From: Rhizobium freirei PRF 81
GTDB taxonomy: Bacteria > Pseudomonadota > Alphaproteobacteria > Rhizobiales > Rhizobiaceae
Direction of reading: 5' to 3'
Assembly: GCF_000359745.1 (NCBI RefSeq)
Contig: NZ_AQHN01000089.1
Coordinates: forward strand, 462,501-526,500
DNA length: 64,000 nt
This document shows positions 62,502-64,000 of the stretch, one piece after another. The notes beneath the pieces are model-generated. The model did not search any database. It saw only the letters and a list, made by a program, of their open reading frames with translations, and was not told the DNA's origin. The translations under genes and the position numbers were made by a program. Within the stretch, counting starts at the first letter, position 1. Each line of letters starts with the position of its first letter.

Positions 62502-63593
62502 ATGGGCGCCTACATCCTGCGACGTCTCCTGCTGATGATCCCGACCATCGTCGGCATCATGGCTATTTCCTTCACCATCGTGCAGTTTGCGCCGGGCGGT
62601 CCGGTCGAGCAGGTCATCGCGCAGCTGACCGGGCAGGGCGACAATGCCAGCAACCGCCTGTCGGGCGGCACCGACATGGCGGCACAGCAGGCTTTCAACG
62701 ACAGCAACTCGAAATATCGCGGCGCACAGGGGCTCGATCCCGAGCTGATCGCTAAGCTCGACAAGCAGTTCGGCTTCGACAAGCCGCCGCTCGAGCGCTT
62801 CGGCCGGATGATGTGGAACTATATCCGCTTCGATTTCGGCGAGAGCTTCTTCCGCAACACGACGGTCATCGACCTGATCGGTCAGAAGCTGCCCGTGTCG
62901 ATTTCGCTTGGCGTCTGGATCCTGCTCTTTTCCTACACGATCTCCATTCCGCTCGGCATCCGCAAGGCGGTGCAGGACGGATCGACCTTCGACGTCTGGA
63001 CGTCCGGCATCATCATCATCGGCTATGCCGTCCCGAGCTTCCTGTTCGGCATCATGCTGATCGTGCTGTTTGCCGGCGGCTCCTTCTTTGACTGGTTCCC
63101 GCTGCGCGGCCTCGTCTCGGATAATTTCGCCGATCTCAGTTGGTGGCGGAAGATCCTCGATTATCTCTGGCATCTGGTGCTGCCGCTGATTTCGCTGTCG
63201 CTCGCAGCCTTCGCCACCACGACGCTGCTCACCAAGAATTCCTTCATCGAAGAGATCAAGAAGCAATATGTCATCACCGCCCGCGCCAAGGGTCTTTCCG
63301 AACGGCGCGTGCTTTATGGCCATGTCTTCCGTAACGCTATGCTCATCGTCATCGCCGGCTTTCCCGGCGCTTTCATTCACGCCTTCTTCACCGGCTCGCT
63401 TTTGATCGAGAACATCTTCTCGCTCGATGGCCTTGGCCGCCTGAGCTATCTCTCCGTCGTCCAGCGCGACTATCCGGTTGTCTTTGCGACGCTGTTCATC
63501 TTCTCGCTGCTTGGCCTCGTCGTCAGCCTCATTTCCGACCTGATCTACACCTGGATCGATCCGCGCATCGACTTCGAGCGGAGGGACGTGTGA
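62502..63593 (+). CDS. yejB: Peptide ABC transporter permease, YejB type
   Basis: This 363 aa inner-membrane permease of the DppB/OppB family begins GAYILRRLLLMIPTIVGIMA. A long periplasmic loop precedes five further helices. Permease loop residues are seen in TARAKGLSERRVLYGHVFRN. It is longer than OppB and matches YejB. It overlaps yejE by 1 base. Confidence 0.92.
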   Translation: MGAYILRRLLLMIPTIVGIMAISFTIVQFAPGGPVEQVIAQLTGQGDNASNRLSGGTDMAAQQAFNDSNSKYRGAQGLDPELIAKLDKQFGFDKPPLERFGRMMWNYIRFDFGESFFRNTTVIDLIGQKLPVSISLGVWILLFSYTISIPLGIRKAVQDGSTFDVWTSGIIIIGYAVPSFLFGIMLIVLFAGGSFFDWFPLRGLVSDNFADLSWWRKILDYLWHLVLPLISLSLAAFATTTLLTKNSFIEEIKKQYVITARAKGLSERRVLYGHVFRNAMLIVIAGFPGAFIHAFFTGSLLIENIFSLDGLGRLSYLSVVQRDYPVVFATLFIFSLLGLVVSLISDLIYTWIDPRIDFERRDV

Positions 63594-64000
63594 TGGACGC
63601 AGCCAGCCATCCGGCTTCCCAGCCGGTCGTAAAGCCGCCGCGCAAGGGCCTGTTCTCGCCGACCAATGTGCGTCGCTGGGAGAATTTCAAGGCAAATCGC
63701 CGGGGATTTTGGTCTCTCTGGATCTTCCTTGTCCTGTTCGTCCTTAGCCTCGGCGCCGAGTTCATCGTCAACGACCGGCCCATCCTCATGTCCTACAAGG
63801 GCGAGATCCTGGCGCCGATCTTCGTCGACTACCCGGAAGAGAAGTTCGGCGGCTTCCTGGCGCAGACGGATTATCGCGCCCAGGATATCCAGGACGAGAT
63901 CAATGCCAATGGCTGGATGATCTGGCCGCCGATCCACTATTCCTATCAGACCGCCAATTCCAACCTGCCTACGGGAATGTCGGCACCGACTCCGCCCTTC
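63593..64000 (+). CDS. yejE: Peptide ABC transporter permease, YejE type (partial)
   Basis: These are the first 136 residues of a DppC/OppC-family permease. It has an N-terminal tail, the motif RRWENFKANRRGFWSLWIFL typical of YejE, the first helix, and the start of the periplasmic loop. It is cut by the window edge. YejF, the ATPase, should follow. Confidence 0.9.
   Translation, partial: MDAASHPASQPVVKPPRKGLFSPTNVRRWENFKANRRGFWSLWIFLVLFVLSLGAEFIVNDRPILMSYKGEILAPIFVDYPEEKFGGFLAQTDYRAQDIQDEINANGWMIWPPIHYSYQTANSNLPTGMSAPTPPF

Noticed and set aside
60867..63380. Long minus-strand open frame opposite yejA and yejB
   Set aside because: The plus strand encodes clear YejA and YejB proteins, and the antisense frame shows no domain.

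Overview
The window reads as a chromosomal segment of a Rhizobium-type alphaproteobacterium (Rhizobiaceae). The signs are high GC, a MucR/Ros regulator, a RirA-type iron box, PHO boxes of the rhizobial kind, an MHYT-GGDEF-EAL protein, a phoCDET-like phn transporter, and core genes such as polA, dapB, gpmA and glk. I saw no IS element, prophage, CRISPR array, rRNA or tRNA.

Layout. 0.3-4.1 kb (-): a PotABCD-type ABC importer, divergent from a divergent adenine-deaminase-like amidohydrolase (4.3-6.2 kb) and a sugar isomerase-like TIM barrel protein. 7.6-9.7 kb (+): a stand-alone EAL protein, a small Fis-type HTH protein and a MucR regulator. 9.9-11.5 kb (-): a Pit phosphate transporter. 11.8-14.6 kb: a small secreted Trp/Arg/Pro-rich protein, a cobalamin-riboswitch operon (cbtB-cbtA-unknown) and a divergent histidine phosphatase. 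14.6-19.8 kb (-): cyoABCD quinol oxidase with SURF1. 20.2-23.7 kb: an MFS symporter, LrgB/LrgA and a divergent LysR. 23.7-27.6 kb (+): a ferric-iron ABC importer behind a TGA-N9-TCA iron box. 27.7-31.4 kb: two M20 peptidases and a nucleoside hydrolase. 31.6-33.9 kb: MHYT-GGDEF-EAL. 34.0-37.9 kb: marR, a probable EcpR1-like sRNA and polA. 38.1-52.1 kb: a complete C-P lyase locus. 52.1-59.7 kb (-): a toxin-antitoxin pair, gpmA, dapB, an MsbA-like exporter, glk, mgsA, mepA and an isochorismatase-like protein. 59.7 kb to the end (+): a TetR regulator and yejABE (yejE is cut by the window edge).

The main system is the phosphonate locus. phnG-H-I-J-K-L plus a hexapeptide transferase form one tightly overlapping minus-strand operon. 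It is followed by a flavin-type oxidoreductase, phnC-D-E-E, a DUF1045 2H-phosphoesterase, phnM and phnN. phnF is divergent. The phnG/phnF intergenic region holds a PHO box, a TATAAT -10 and a palindrome that fits a PhnF operator, which suggests double control by phosphate starvation and by ligand. phnP is absent from the window, and the DUF1045 2H protein is placed where it could do that step.

Other points of interest are a three-hairpin sRNA locus between marR and polA with a UCCCC motif in every loop, a family of roughly 65-105 bp dispersed repeats (three copies), structured leaders inside the iron and phn transporter operons, and several enzymes with altered catalytic motifs.
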